Shown: positions 25,311 through 34,304, counted from the stretch's first letter. The stretch: 51,814 bases of DNA from an uncultured Cellvibrionales bacterium (GCA_913050115.1 CAJWZU010000018.1:1-51814); one strand, 5' to 3'. The notes: generated from the letters alone by a model not told the origin. A program made the numbers and translations.

Positions 25311-25441
25311 GCCAGATCCAATTGTCATATACAGATTTAGCCGCGATTATATCCCAGCGCCCTATTAGAACTCCAATCTATTAGCCAGCAAAGAGTTGCC
25401 CTTCTAGGCTAAGAATAGAGATGTCCGAGGAGGGCCGAGCC

Positions 25442-25636
25442 ATGCAAAAGCACTTAGTTGTAGTAGAAAAAAGCGGCCAACTGCCACACTACCGTGTACT
25501 AGACTGTAATGACACCACCCTGCAATCACAACTTCGCCAATATGCAGGGGCTTTCCCACAGCAAAAAGGTTACCAAATTAAAGTATTGATGCCAGGAAGC
25601 TATCTGCAGCCATTAGGGGAAGAGCTAAAAAATTGA
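25442..25636 (+). CDS. Small protein of unknown function
   Basis: 64 aa from the ATG at 25442, which has a strong ribosome binding site (GGAGGG, 8 bases upstream); an in-frame ATG at 25421 lacks one. The sequence (KHLVVVEKSGQLPHYRVLDC, then GYQIKVLMPGSYLQPLG) looks like a small alpha/beta domain with no signal peptide or membrane span. Not recognised. Divergent from dnaX and upstream of the convergent 4.5S RNA gene. Confidence 0.6.
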   Translation: MQKHLVVVEKSGQLPHYRVLDCNDTTLQSQLRQYAGAFPQQKGYQIKVLMPGSYLQPLGEELKN

Positions 25637-25731
25637 TGCGGTAGACAAAGAATAGATTAAATAAGAAAACAGACGAGTTTGTAAGCCTATCAAACGATAG
25701 ATGCAGCTCTAAACAATTAACAAGATAAATT

Positions 25732-25843
25732 GGGTGGCAGCCCCTTAGCCACACCTCGGCACATGATTTCACTGCTACCGTTGCTCCCTTCCAGGCCTGG
25801 CGGAGTTCACAGCTAATCATTGCGAGGGGACCAAAGGGCCACC
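25732..25843 (-). ncRNA. ffs: Signal recognition particle 4.5S RNA
   Basis: About 112 nt folding end to end (5' GGTGGCCC pairs with GGGGCTGCCACC at the 3' end). The apical domain shows CCAGGCCTGGAAGGGAGCAAC with the GGAA tetraloop, followed by the conserved asymmetric-loop segment, matching bacterial small SRP RNA that binds Ffh. Exact ends are inferred from the terminal stem. Confidence 0.93.
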
Positions 25844-25902
25844 ATAAAGACACTAGAACCAATTGCATTAACTTACAACGCAATTCAACTCAAGCGGCGC
25901 GC

Positions 25903-25931
25903 ATTATGCGCATTTTAATAAAACTTGGCAA
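25903..25931 (-). promoter_or_regulatory. Candidate ffs promoter
   Basis: TTGCCA (25931-25926), 17-base spacer, CATAAT (25908-25903), then a GC-rich discriminator (GCGCGCC) typical of stringently controlled stable-RNA promoters. Predicted transcript would start about 50 bases before mature 4.5S RNA, consistent with a 5' leader removed by RNase P. Confidence 0.6.
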
Positions 25932-25942
25932 GGGCTTAATTT

Positions 25943-26380
25943 ATGACTCTACAAACGAACAAAGGCCCATTACTGGGCGACGTAATGACCTCAAACCCTA
26001 TTGGAATTGAGTCTCACAGTAGCCTTATAGCGGCACTAGAGCTTATGCGACAACACGATATTCACCACTTGGTGGTTATGGATGGCCAGGGACCGAGCGC
26101 CAACCCAGAATCTATTATCTCGTCATCAGACATTCTTAAAGTCACTCAACTTGGGGGACACACACTCGACGATTGCGAACTTAACGTGGCCGATATATGC
26201 ACCGGCAAGGCTTACATTGCCGACAGTAAAGACCCGCTACATGTCTCTCTGCAAGCTATGGCTGACTCTCATGGCGGCACCATTATTGTACTAACTGAGG
26301 GCGCCCTAGCGGGCATACTTACCCCTGGTGATGCCTGCCGATTATTATCGACCTACTTATTTAATACTGCCAGTCACTGA
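25943..26380 (+). CDS. CBS-domain pair protein
   Basis: 145 aa consisting only of two CBS motifs (residues about 10-70 and 85-140), a Bateman module that usually binds adenine nucleotides: LGDVMTSNPIGIE, ALELMRQHDIHHLVVMDG, then VADICTGKAYIADS and MADSHGGTIIVL..GALAGILTPGDA. No catalytic domain is attached. The 3' end overlaps the convergent metR by 24 bases. Role unknown. Confidence 0.85.
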   Translation: MTLQTNKGPLLGDVMTSNPIGIESHSSLIAALELMRQHDIHHLVVMDGQGPSANPESIISSSDILKVTQLGGHTLDDCELNVADICTGKAYIADSKDPLHVSLQAMADSHGGTIIVLTEGALAGILTPGDACRLLSTYLFNTASH

Positions 26381-27322
26381 CGGCGAACGAATACCCGTTA
26401 ATGTTTTAAAGCAGTGCTCGCGTGCCAACTGCAAAAATTCTTGCACATAAATCTGCTGTAAACTGTCTTCTCTCAGCGCCACATATAGTGTTGGCCACAC
26501 CCCATCATCGCCTGCCGAGGCCACACTTAAGAGGTTCTGGCGGCGATATTCTTCTAGCACCCAATTAGGCAATGCGCACACACCTAAATTGCTGGCAGCC
26601 AATTGCACCATCATCAAGGTCAACTCACTAGTCCTGATCTGTTTAGGTTCGACACCGGCTGGATTTAAAAAACGCTTGAACACATCCAAGCGCGATCGTT
26701 CAACCGGATAGGTCAACACTGTTTCGCTAGCCAAATCCTGCGGTTGCCAGACACCTCGACTCGCCAATGGGTGCTGATTAGCGCAGGCCAGTTGCATTTC
26801 ATAAACAAATAATGGCTGGTACGCTACCCCTTCTAACTCTAAGGGATCAGAGGTAATAACCGCGTCCACCTCACCCCTTTGTAAGGCAGGCAGTGGCTCA
26901 AACGTAAAGCCAGCAGAAAAGTCCATCTCTACAGAGGGCCACTGCTGACGAAACACTTCTACAGTGGGCATCAACCAGTTGAAGCAACTGTGGCACTCAA
27001 TAGCCATAAAAAGTCGCCCAGCCTCACCGCACTGCAAAGCTCGCAACTCTCGCTCAGTATCGGCAATTTGTGGCAAAACCTTCTCGGCCAGCTGCAGCAG
27101 TTTTTTCCCTACCTCGGTAAAACGCAACGGTCGACTCTTGCGTACGAATAGCGTTGCCTGCAAGCGCCCTTCTAACTCTTTTAACTGATGCGACAGCGCC
27201 GACTGCGTCACGCACAGACGCTCTGCAGCCTCCACCAGACTGCCGCTCGCCCGCAACTGCTGCAGCGTGCGCAAGTGTCGCAACTCCAACACCCCCGACA
27301 CCAAACTCGATATATCTGACAT
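26357..27322 (-). CDS. metR: LysR-type regulator MetR
   Basis: 321 aa. The N-terminal winged helix-turn-helix (SLVEAAERLCVTQSALSHQLKELEGRL) and FVRKSRPLRFTEVGK, then AIECHSCFNWLMPTVEVF, SAGFTFEPLPALQRGEVDAVITSDP and YPVERSRLDVFKRFLNPAGVEP match E. coli MetR closely. MetR uses homocysteine as co-regulator to control methionine genes such as metE and metF. Neither lies nearby here. A perfect MetR box stands 16 bases upstream of the start, indicating autoregulation. Confidence 0.93.
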   Translation of the reverse strand: MSDISSLVSGVLELRHLRTLQQLRASGSLVEAAERLCVTQSALSHQLKELEGRLQATLFVRKSRPLRFTEVGKKLLQLAEKVLPQIADTERELRALQCGEAGRLFMAIECHSCFNWLMPTVEVFRQQWPSVEMDFSAGFTFEPLPALQRGEVDAVITSDPLELEGVAYQPLFVYEMQLACANQHPLASRGVWQPQDLASETVLTYPVERSRLDVFKRFLNPAGVEPKQIRTSELTLMMVQLAASNLGVCALPNWVLEEYRRQNLLSVASAGDDGVWPTLYVALREDSLQQIYVQEFLQLAREHCFKTLTGIRSPSVTGSIK

Positions 27323-27337
27323 TAAACACCCAAAAAA

Positions 27338-27350
27338 TGAAAATAATTCA
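27338..27350. promoter_or_regulatory. MetR-binding site
   Basis: TGAA-AATAA-TTCA, an exact match to the MetR consensus TGAA-N5-TTCA, just upstream of the metR start codon. Confidence 0.7.
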
Positions 27351-27723
27351 ACTTTAAAAAATTTATACTCGTTTTATTAATGCTACAACTGGAATGAGAA
27401 TAAGTATATCAAAACTTTTCAATATAGATTTTAAAGTAAAACACTTTGCCGTTTACACACTCCTACTACCTAGATATGAGATGAGTCTATAGATGCGGCA
27501 ATTGGTCGATGAGCGGCCACAGGCGCTTGACGGTATCTCCACCTAAACAGCAAAGGCATGGGCATCTAAAAAATACCGTTCCAACATGCCCAAGGTAAAC
27601 ATTGTGATGCAAATATTAGAGCGCTATGGGCAGTTATTAGCAGATGAGACGGTTAGGACACTAGGTAAAATAAGGCAGACTAACCTTTCCACAGTTACCC
27701 ATCCGCACTCGCAGCTGGGTAAC
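27351..27723. other. Intergenic region metR / PTPS-like gene
   Basis: About 370 bases. A short open frame at 27586-27783 runs across the promoter of the next gene and has no family resemblance; I treat it as chance. No other gene or RNA seen. Confidence 0.45.
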
Positions 27724-27732
27724 TGGTATAAT
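27724..27732 (+). promoter_or_regulatory. Extended -10 promoter of the PTPS-like gene
   Basis: TGGTATAAT, a TG-n-TATAAT extended -10. Expected transcription start near 27739 lies after the ATG at 27731, which decides for the start at 27764. Confidence 0.6.
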
Positions 27733-27763
27733 GCGTTTTTTTCATTCAGCGCAGTACCCAACT

Positions 27764-28609
27764 ATGCATCTGTTCGTCGATAACCTCACTAATGTTGATT
27801 TCAGCTACCTGCATCCCGAGCGCGGCCTTTTAGGCGAAACTTGGTTGGCCAACATTGAGCTGGAAGGCGAACTAGACGAACAAGGTATGGTCTGTGACTT
27901 TGGTACGGTTAAAAAAGTGCTGCGCAACTGGCTGGATGATGAAATCGATCATCGCTTAGCAATACCCGTCCACTCCCCCAACTTAGAATTCACCCTAGTG
28001 GATGACACTATTGAGCTAACGTGGAACTACGGCAGTGGCGACAATATACGCCAGCTGCGCTGTAAAGGCCCCGCTCAATCGATCGCGCTGATCAACGCTG
28101 AAACCGTGAATGCTGACAGCGTGTCAGACTGGGCCATTGAAAAACTAAAAAGCCACTTTCCCACCAGTATTGAGCAACTGTCTCTATCTTTTAGTAGTGA
28201 AGATATTCCCAGTGCCAGCTATCACTACAGCCACGGGCTGAAGAAACACGATGGCAATTGCCAGCGCATCGCCCACGGCCATCGCTCGCGTATAGAAATC
28301 TGGCAAGATCAGCAGCGCTCACCCGAACTAGAGCAACTTTGGGCTGAAAAATGGCGCGATATCTATGTTGGTAGCTTAGACGATATTACCCTACAGAATG
28401 ACACTGAGATTATGTTCGCCTACACCGCCGAACAAGGCGATTTCGAACTGGATATGCCAGCTCAGGATTGCTATTTAATGAATAGCGACTCCACCGTCGA
28501 GCTCATCGCCCACCATATCGCCACCGAACTCAAAGCCCTGCGTCCTAACAATCAAATAACAGTTCGCGCTTTTGAGGGTATTAATAAAGGTGCTCTGGTG
28601 AAACTGTAA
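27764..28609 (+). CDS. Two-domain 6-pyruvoyl/6-carboxytetrahydropterin synthase-like protein
   Basis: 281 aa with two tandem PTPS (QueD-type) half-folds. In the C-terminal half H157 (YHYSHGL) and the HGH at 171-173 give the zinc triad, and C166 (GNCQRIAHGH) is at the catalytic cysteine position. The N-terminal half has the other family motifs, GMVCDFGTVK (residues 41-50) and DH at 62-63, but its HGH position reads LLGETW. So one active site may be divided between the halves. Substrate could be dihydroneopterin triphosphate (queuosine or pterin path), unproven. Start chosen after the extended -10 promoter. Confidence 0.75.
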   Translation: MHLFVDNLTNVDFSYLHPERGLLGETWLANIELEGELDEQGMVCDFGTVKKVLRNWLDDEIDHRLAIPVHSPNLEFTLVDDTIELTWNYGSGDNIRQLRCKGPAQSIALINAETVNADSVSDWAIEKLKSHFPTSIEQLSLSFSSEDIPSASYHYSHGLKKHDGNCQRIAHGHRSRIEIWQDQQRSPELEQLWAEKWRDIYVGSLDDITLQNDTEIMFAYTAEQGDFELDMPAQDCYLMNSDSTVELIAHHIATELKALRPNNQITVRAFEGINKGALVKL

Positions 28610-28630
28610 AAAAGTCACTAGACGGCAATG

Positions 28631-28659
28631 TTGCGTTTATTCTATCGTTTGTGTAAAGT
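28631..28659 (+). promoter_or_regulatory. Candidate tRNA-Ser promoter
   Basis: TTGCGT (28631-28636), 17 bases, TAAAGT (28654-28659), then a GC-rich discriminator (GCTGCCC), about 45 bases before the tRNA. Confidence 0.5.
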
Positions 28660-28706
28660 GCTGCCCTCGCAAGATGCTGTGAACAATATATCAGCTTAGC
28701 GATATT

Positions 28707-28794
28707 GGTGAGGTGTCCGAGTGGCCGAAGGAGCACGCCTGGAAAGCGTGTAAGGGGAAACTCTTCGAGGGTTCGAATCCCTCCCTCACCGCCA
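28707..28794 (+). tRNA. tRNA-Ser (anticodon GGA)
   Basis: 88 nt including encoded CCA. Acceptor stem GGTGAGG/CCTCACC, long variable arm, GTTCGAATC in the T arm, and the anticodon loop CCTGGAAAG carrying GGA, reading UCC/UCU. Confidence 0.97.
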
Positions 28795-28799
28795 TATAT

Positions 28800-28836
28800 A
28801 AAAGCCCCCGTAAGCTCACGCTTACGGGGGCTTTTT
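28800..28836 (+). terminator. Terminator after tRNA-Ser
   Basis: AAAGCCCCCGTAAGC-TCAC-GCTTACGGGGGCTTT (15-bp perfect stem) followed by a T-run. Strong intrinsic terminator six bases after the tRNA. Confidence 0.95.
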
Positions 28837-29035
28837 CGTTTCCAACTTTGCCAAACTTCTGTTTAAGGGCAATAAGTCTACACAAATTTTTTAACTGCAT
28901 GCAAAACCTGTAATCCCACCGTCTATGGCACTCTCTTTAAACCTACAGGTGTTCTCAACTGCTAATTTTACCTACTCACAAACAACCAACGGGCCCTCAA
29001 AAAGGCCCCAGCCAGAAACTCTTCACCAATACTAT

Positions 29036-29596
29036 TTAAACTGGCCAGGCCTCAAAATAATCCGCCACAGCCAGTTCTGGCAGCGGTTTTAATTTACCTT
29101 CTGGCGAGCCAAGGTAAAGAAACCCCACCACGCTCTCGCCTTCAACTAACCCCAAATCTTTCATAACGCTAGGATGGTAAGCCATTGGTCCCGTGCGCCA
29201 GTAAGCACCGACACCCAGAGCAAAAGCGGCGTTGAGCATATTCTGCACGGCCGCCCCGGCCGCCACTACTTGCTCTATTTGAGGCACCTTAGGGTGTTGA
29301 CTCGTTTGTGCAATAGCCACCACTAATAGCGGCGCTCTTGTGGGCATTTTTTGATAACGCTCAAGCTGAGCCTCATTAAGGTCAGAATCATCCGCGAGCG
29401 CGGCCGCCGAAAAAACCTTACCCAAACTTGCGCGCGCAGCGCCCTCGATCACCAGAAAGCGCCAAGGCCTTAAATTGCCATGATCTGCGGCGCGCAGAGC
29501 CGCGGAAAAAATTGCCTCTCGCGCAGCTAAAGACGGCGCAGGCTCTGTTAATTTCCCGCAGGAGACCCTATGTAATAGGGCATTAATTGCTTCCAT
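29036..29596 (-). CDS. NAD(P)H nitroreductase, YdjA type
   Basis: About 186-aa FMN flavoprotein of the small nitroreductase subgroup related to E. coli YdjA: R13-type RVSCGKLTEPAPS, AADHGNLRPWRFLVIEG, RAPLLVVAIA and ALGVGAYWRTGPMAY, then LGSPEGK. The ATG at 29596 (MEAINALLHR) matches YdjA; another ATG three codons upstream is possible. Natural substrate unknown. Stands alone. Confidence 0.85.
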   Translation of the reverse strand: MEAINALLHRVSCGKLTEPAPSLAAREAIFSAALRAADHGNLRPWRFLVIEGAARASLGKVFSAAALADDSDLNEAQLERYQKMPTRAPLLVVAIAQTSQHPKVPQIEQVVAAGAAVQNMLNAAFALGVGAYWRTGPMAYHPSVMKDLGLVEGESVVGFLYLGSPEGKLKPLPELAVADYFEAWPV

Positions 29597-29605
29597 AATG
29601 AACAT

Positions 29606-30181
29606 ACCATTTCACATTACACAGCCACTAAAGATGGCTGGTTACAATAAAGAAGCCCAACTATATACCAATTCGCATACAGTCATGGCCTATACCATAA
29701 TCAATGCAGTGACCTGAAAATAATGAATCACCGCATCTAAGGCTCAGATAGCCACACTAATGCGGAGATTGAATGCGCCAGAACTTTGCTTGATTGGACG
29801 AACTGAAAAATCTGCAATAACAATGCAAATTCATACGCATTGGGGTTCACAGCAGTACCAAAGGCCAGCAGATGCTTTAGAAGCGTGTAACCCTGGATTT
29901 AATAGCAACAAAGTAGGTTTCAATGCCAGCACTAATGCCGTAGACCATAATCCAGAAAAATATAGGCGCTTAAGCAAGACCGGTTAACTCTGCAGACGTA
30001 TTATTTAAGTCTTAACTTTGCTTATTTACGACTTAAAAATTAGGGATAAACCCGCCACTTCTGCCCACCACCAACAACTAGACAAAATACCGTAAAAGAC
30101 GTCTAATACCCTTGCAGCGGCCCTTACCATAAACGTGAGATCAATTTATTAGCTCTCGCTATTAAAGGCTACATACAAGCT
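29606..30181. other. Intergenic region upstream of the adenylate cyclase
   Basis: About 575 bases. An open frame at 29760-29987 (75 codons) has no ribosome binding site and resembles nothing I know. No RNA gene or clear promoter seen. Confidence 0.4.
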
Positions 30182-31582
30182 ATGAATAACAATAAAAATA
30201 CAGCTACTGAGTCCCTAGGTAATTACAAAACCGCTAAGTCGGCGCTCTATCAATACTACTTTCGTGCCCTGATCTGTTTTTCAGCGGCCGGTACACTTGC
30301 GTCTCTAGTTAATTGGCAAAAAATCAATCCACTTTATGCCGGCATGATTGTATTACTGCTGGCTTATACTTATGGTGCCTTTTGGTTGAGCAAAAAATAT
30401 ACAGGCCCACTGCTCAGTCGTATTACCCGCTGCCTGCAATACAGCGATGCATTTTTAATTGGTATAGTTGTCGGCATCACTGATTTCAGTATTGTCTCGA
30501 GTATTTTGTTTCTCGCCATGATTCAGTTCAATGCATTATTAGCGGGCGGCTTAAAAAAATGGGCTGAAGATAATATTGCCTTTGCTCTAGGCGCTGGTCT
30601 GAGCTTGCTGATTCACGAACCTCAATTGGTGCTAAACGCCAACTTTCAGATTAGCGCCGCCAGCTTTATTGGCATTCTGACCTACTTTCTGGCCTATGCT
30701 TTTTACACACACACCCGCGTTAGTCAGCTCGAAAATCACCTGCAATTACTCGAGTTAGAGGATAAAAAACATAAGGTTCGCGCTTACAAGCTGTCGCGCT
30801 ATATCTCGCCACAAGTCTGGAAGGCAATTAATAAAGGCCAGGATAAAATCCTTCAAGCTGAGCGTAAACGCCTGAGCATATTTTTTTCCGACATCAAAGA
30901 TTTCAGTCCGTTGTCGGAAGAAATGGAGGCCGAAGCTCTGACCGAGTTGCTGAACAATTACCTGAGTGAAATGTCCAAAATTGCCATGCAATTTGGTGGC
31001 ACCATCGATAAATTTATGGGCGATGGCATCATGATTATCTTTGGTGATAACGACAGCAAAGGCGTTAAAGCCGACTGCTTGCGCTGCATAGCTATGGCTA
31101 TAGCCATGCGCAAACGAATGAAATCGCTTCAGCATGAATGGCAAAATAAGGGCATTAAGCGGCCATTGCAAATCCGCATGGGTATAAACACTGGCTACTG
31201 CACAGTAGGCACTTTCGGCACTACTAGTCACCTCGACTACACCGTGCTGGGCACCCACGTAAATCTGGCCAGCCGCTTAGAATCAGCCGCAACTCCAGGT
31301 GAGATTTTGATATCCCATGAGAGCTGGGCCCTAACCAAAGACGCCATTATGTGCCGTGATGAGGGCGATATTCGCGTTAAGGGCTTTTCTCACACCATAA
31401 AGGTTTACCAGGTAATGGATTTTCGCCGCGATCTGGGCAAAAACGACAGTTTTTTAGAACACACCGCCGATGGCTTCAGCATACACTTAGACCTCGATAA
31501 AGTGCATAACTTCGACAAAGAACAAGTTTTGAAAACACTCGAAAAAGCCGCTGACAAACTAAGAAGCAAAGTAATCGTCTAA
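30182..31582 (+). CDS. cyaB: Membrane-bound class III adenylate cyclase (CyaB-like)
   Basis: 466 aa, the length of Pseudomonas aeruginosa CyaB (463). Residues 25-180 hold about six membrane spans (MASE2-like sensor), 185-205 a short helical linker, and 228-420 the cyclase domain. Catalytic residues are visible: metal aspartates D237 (FFSDIKDF) and D281 (FMGDG), adenine-specifying K277 (DKFMGD) and D352 (HLDYTVLG), and N361/R365 (NLASRLE). The K/D pair means adenylate rather than guanylate cyclase. A proline/charged tail follows. Stands alone, convergent with queF. Its signal is unknown. Confidence 0.88.
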   Translation: MNNNKNTATESLGNYKTAKSALYQYYFRALICFSAAGTLASLVNWQKINPLYAGMIVLLLAYTYGAFWLSKKYTGPLLSRITRCLQYSDAFLIGIVVGITDFSIVSSILFLAMIQFNALLAGGLKKWAEDNIAFALGAGLSLLIHEPQLVLNANFQISAASFIGILTYFLAYAFYTHTRVSQLENHLQLLELEDKKHKVRAYKLSRYISPQVWKAINKGQDKILQAERKRLSIFFSDIKDFSPLSEEMEAEALTELLNNYLSEMSKIAMQFGGTIDKFMGDGIMIIFGDNDSKGVKADCLRCIAMAIAMRKRMKSLQHEWQNKGIKRPLQIRMGINTGYCTVGTFGTTSHLDYTVLGTHVNLASRLESAATPGEILISHESWALTKDAIMCRDEGDIRVKGFSHTIKVYQVMDFRRDLGKNDSFLEHTADGFSIHLDLDKVHNFDKEQVLKTLEKAADKLRSKVIV

Positions 31583-31598
31583 GACACTCGCAACACCA

Positions 31599-32453
31599 CT
31601 ATTGGCGAACGAGTCGCGGCTGCGACACTGTCACCTCATCAGTCGAGCGCAAAGGATTAATATCCAAGCCACCCCTACGAGTATAACGCGCATAGACGGT
31701 TAGATTTTGCGGCTGACAACGCGTCATAATGTCGACAAACATCCGCTCAACGCAGTGCTCGTGAAAATCTTGGTGCTCGCGAAAAGACACGACGTACTTA
31801 AGCAGCCCCTCATGACAAATCTTAGCGCCGGTATAGCAAATATGCACACTCGCCCAATCGGGTTGACCAGTCACGGGGCAATTCGACTTTAGTAGATGGC
31901 TATAAAGGGTCTCACTCACCTGACCAGCGCCCACCTCACAGCCCAGCAAACCGGGTTCAGGGTGATAACAATCTATACTGACATCTAATTCATCAACACA
32001 TTCACCTTCCAGTGTCTTTATTTCAGCCCAGGGCACCTCGGATAACGAGGACAGATGCAAAACTATAGAAGCACCGCAAGCCTTTGATAAGTCGGCTTGC
32101 AATAAATCAACGACAGCCTGCTGTGACTCGAATTGTGTCTGATTAAACGAGTTTAGATACAGTTTGAACGACTTTGATTCAACAATAGCGAGGCTACTGC
32201 AAGGAAAGTGAAACTCCGCCACAGCAACCAGAGGCTTGCCTTTCATATCGAGCCAAGAGAGTTCGTAAGCCGTCCAGACGTCCACCCCCTTAAAAGGCAA
32301 ATTATTTACATCGACGGCCAAACCACTACGAGACTGGGCCCGAGGAATCGGGAAAAGTAGCGTGGGGTCATACTCGCTAACATACTCCGTCTGTTTACCT
32401 AAAGGCGCCTGTTCAGGTACCGGCGCATGAGCAATGTTTGGATCTTTGTTCAT
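31599..32453 (-). CDS. queF: NADPH-dependent 7-cyano-7-deazaguanine reductase
   Basis: Reduces preQ0 to preQ1 in queuosine biosynthesis. 284 aa, the long YqfD/QueF form as in E. coli (282 aa). ESKSFKLYLNSFNQT is the NADPH-binding QueF motif in the N-terminal half; in the C-terminal half C192 (LLKSNCPVTGQPDW) is the nucleophile and D199 the acid. YARYTRRGGLDINPLRS and the RLVRQ end are diagnostic. No preQ1 riboswitch is seen upstream; yadH ends 32 bases before its start on the same strand. Confidence 0.97.
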   Translation of the reverse strand: MNKDPNIAHAPVPEQAPLGKQTEYVSEYDPTLLFPIPRAQSRSGLAVDVNNLPFKGVDVWTAYELSWLDMKGKPLVAVAEFHFPCSSLAIVESKSFKLYLNSFNQTQFESQQAVVDLLQADLSKACGASIVLHLSSLSEVPWAEIKTLEGECVDELDVSIDCYHPEPGLLGCEVGAGQVSETLYSHLLKSNCPVTGQPDWASVHICYTGAKICHEGLLKYVVSFREHQDFHEHCVERMFVDIMTRCQPQNLTVYARYTRRGGLDINPLRSTDEVTVSQPRLVRQ

Positions 32454-32485
32454 AAAAACTTCCTAAATAAATAGACCTTGAACCA

Positions 32486-33262
32486 CTAATTACGCAGGCG
32501 CTTACCGCTTTCGAGCAAGTATAAACTGTATGAAAATAACGCCACAATACACACAATAACGCCGGCAAAAGCAAAACCTACATCGACATCTGACACACCC
32601 AACATGCCATAGCGGAACACATTAACCATATAAAGCACAGGATTGAGTTGTGATACACCCTGCCAAAACTCAGGCAATAAACTGATCGAGTAAAACACAC
32701 CGCCCAGATAGGTCAGTGGCGTTAAAATAAATGTCGGCACAATCGATATATCATCAAAGCTATTGGCATACACGGCATTGATAAAACCAGCCAGAGCAAA
32801 CACCATCGCCGTTAGAACGACAATCGCAACAGTAATCGCAACATTGTGAACCTGTAAGTCGGTAAAAAACAGCGACAGCAAGGTCACAATCGTGCCCACA
32901 ATCAGACCGCGAGTCACTCCGCCCAGCACATAACCCAGTAAAATAATGTAATTGGGGGTCGGTGACACCAGCACTTCATCAACACTGCCCTGAAACTTTG
33001 CACCGTAAAAAGACGACACTACGTTAGAGTAAGAGTTGGTCAGTACCGACATCATAATCAACCCTGGCACCACAAATTCCATATAGCTAAACCCCCCCAT
33101 AGTGCCGATTCGAGAGCCAATAAGTGTTCCGAAAATCACAAAATAAAGCGCCATAGTAATCGCCGGCGGCAGCAGCGTTTGCACCCAAATACGAGTAAAA
33201 CGCCGCACCTCTTTTCGCAAAATAGTAATGAAAGCAATCCACTGGGCATCAAATTTCATCAT
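32486..33262 (-). CDS. yadH: ABC-2 type transporter permease YadH
   Basis: 258 aa with six membrane spans, closely following E. coli YadH: RFTRIWVQTLLPPAITMALYF, GSRIGTMGGFSYMEFVVPGLIMMSV, SSFYGAKFQGSVDEVLVSP, SFDDISIVPTFILTPLTYLGGVFYS and LNPVLYMVNVFRYG. Inner-membrane half of an exporter whose substrate is not known. Its start overlaps the ATPase gene by 14 bases. Confidence 0.93.
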   Translation of the reverse strand: MMKFDAQWIAFITILRKEVRRFTRIWVQTLLPPAITMALYFVIFGTLIGSRIGTMGGFSYMEFVVPGLIMMSVLTNSYSNVVSSFYGAKFQGSVDEVLVSPTPNYIILLGYVLGGVTRGLIVGTIVTLLSLFFTDLQVHNVAITVAIVVLTAMVFALAGFINAVYANSFDDISIVPTFILTPLTYLGGVFYSISLLPEFWQGVSQLNPVLYMVNVFRYGMLGVSDVDVGFAFAGVIVCIVALFSYSLYLLESGKRLRN

Positions 33263-34184
33263 TTTCTCCCGCGCCAGACCCTGTCAGCGACACAAACAGC
33301 TCTTCCAGCCGATTAGTTTTATTGCGCATACTCAACACCTCAACCCCCTCCTGCAACAATCTAGAAAAAACATCACTCAATAACTGACCTTTGGTTACAT
33401 CCACCTCCAAGTGCTGAGAATCAATCAGACGCAGAGAAAAATTTTCAATAGTCGGTGATACTTCCAGTGGCTCGCGCAAATCCAAAACAAACGTTTCCAG
33501 ATTCAGGGTTTTCAACAATGAGTCCACACTGGTATTTTTAACAATTTTGCCACTGTCGATAATGGCGATATTACGACACAGACTTTCAGCCTCTTCTAAG
33601 TAGTGGGTGGTGAGAATAATCGTTGTTCCCGCTGCATTAATGTCGCGTAAAAAAGACCACATAGACCGACGCAACTCAATATCAACCCCAGCGGTTGGCT
33701 CATCCAAGATCAATAACCGCGGTTCATGCACCAGAGCCCGCGCGATCATCAGGCGCCTTTTCATACCACCGGAGAGCATTCTCGCCGGCGTATCACGCTT
33801 ATCCCACAACCCCAACTGCTTTAAATACTTATCCGCCCGCTCTTCGGCTAGGGAGCGAGGCAAACCGTAGTACCCGGCCTGTACTAGCAATATGTCACGC
33901 ACTTTCTCAAACTGATTGAAGTTAAACTCTTGCGGCACTATGCCCAACTCACACTTAGCCGCTGAAAAATCTTTATCAATATCTATACCAAAGATTTTTA
34001 CTTGCCCTGAAGTCTTTTTAACCAGTGAACAAATCACACCGATGGCGGTTGATTTACCCGCGCCATTGGGGCCTAAAAGAGCAAAGAAATCGCCCGCTTC
34101 AACCTGCAAAGAGATGCCTTTTAGTGCCTCAAAACCATTACCATAGACCTTGTGTAAGTTATTTATTAAAAGAGCGTGAGCCAT
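33249..34184 (-). CDS. yadG: ABC transporter ATP-binding protein YadG
   Basis: 311 aa. Walker A GPNGAGKST, Q-loop VPQEFNFNQFE, signature LSGGMKRR, Walker B LLILDEPTAGVD and the switch histidine in ILTTHYLEEAE. The C-terminal extension (VEVLSMRNKTNRLEELFVSL) is YadG-specific. Start is the ATG at 34184 (MAHALLINNL) behind GGGGAA; upstream in-frame starts at 34196 and 34229 are less well placed. Works with the overlapping yadH. Confidence 0.94.
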   Translation of the reverse strand: MAHALLINNLHKVYGNGFEALKGISLQVEAGDFFALLGPNGAGKSTAIGVICSLVKKTSGQVKIFGIDIDKDFSAAKCELGIVPQEFNFNQFEKVRDILLVQAGYYGLPRSLAEERADKYLKQLGLWDKRDTPARMLSGGMKRRLMIARALVHEPRLLILDEPTAGVDIELRRSMWSFLRDINAAGTTIILTTHYLEEAESLCRNIAIIDSGKIVKNTSVDSLLKTLNLETFVLDLREPLEVSPTIENFSLRLIDSQHLEVDVTKGQLLSDVFSRLLQEGVEVLSMRNKTNRLEELFVSLTGSGAGENDEI

Positions 34185-34304
34185 CGAATTCCCCATAAAT
34201 ACTAAATAACATCCAGCGAACAAAGGCACTCACTAGTGTACTGCTGTCAAAAGAGTCGTAAAATGCGATTAATATAAACTACACAAGATTATGGACCGCC
34301 AAGC

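Noticed and set aside
27586-27783. 65-codon plus-strand open frame before the PTPS-like gene
   Set aside because: It runs through the extended -10 promoter and into the next gene in another frame.
29760-29987. 75-codon plus-strand open frame upstream of the adenylate cyclase
   Set aside because: No ribosome binding site and no resemblance to any family.
32454-32485. preQ1 riboswitch before queF
   Set aside because: The gap to the preceding gene's side is only a few tens of bases and shows no preQ1 aptamer pattern.
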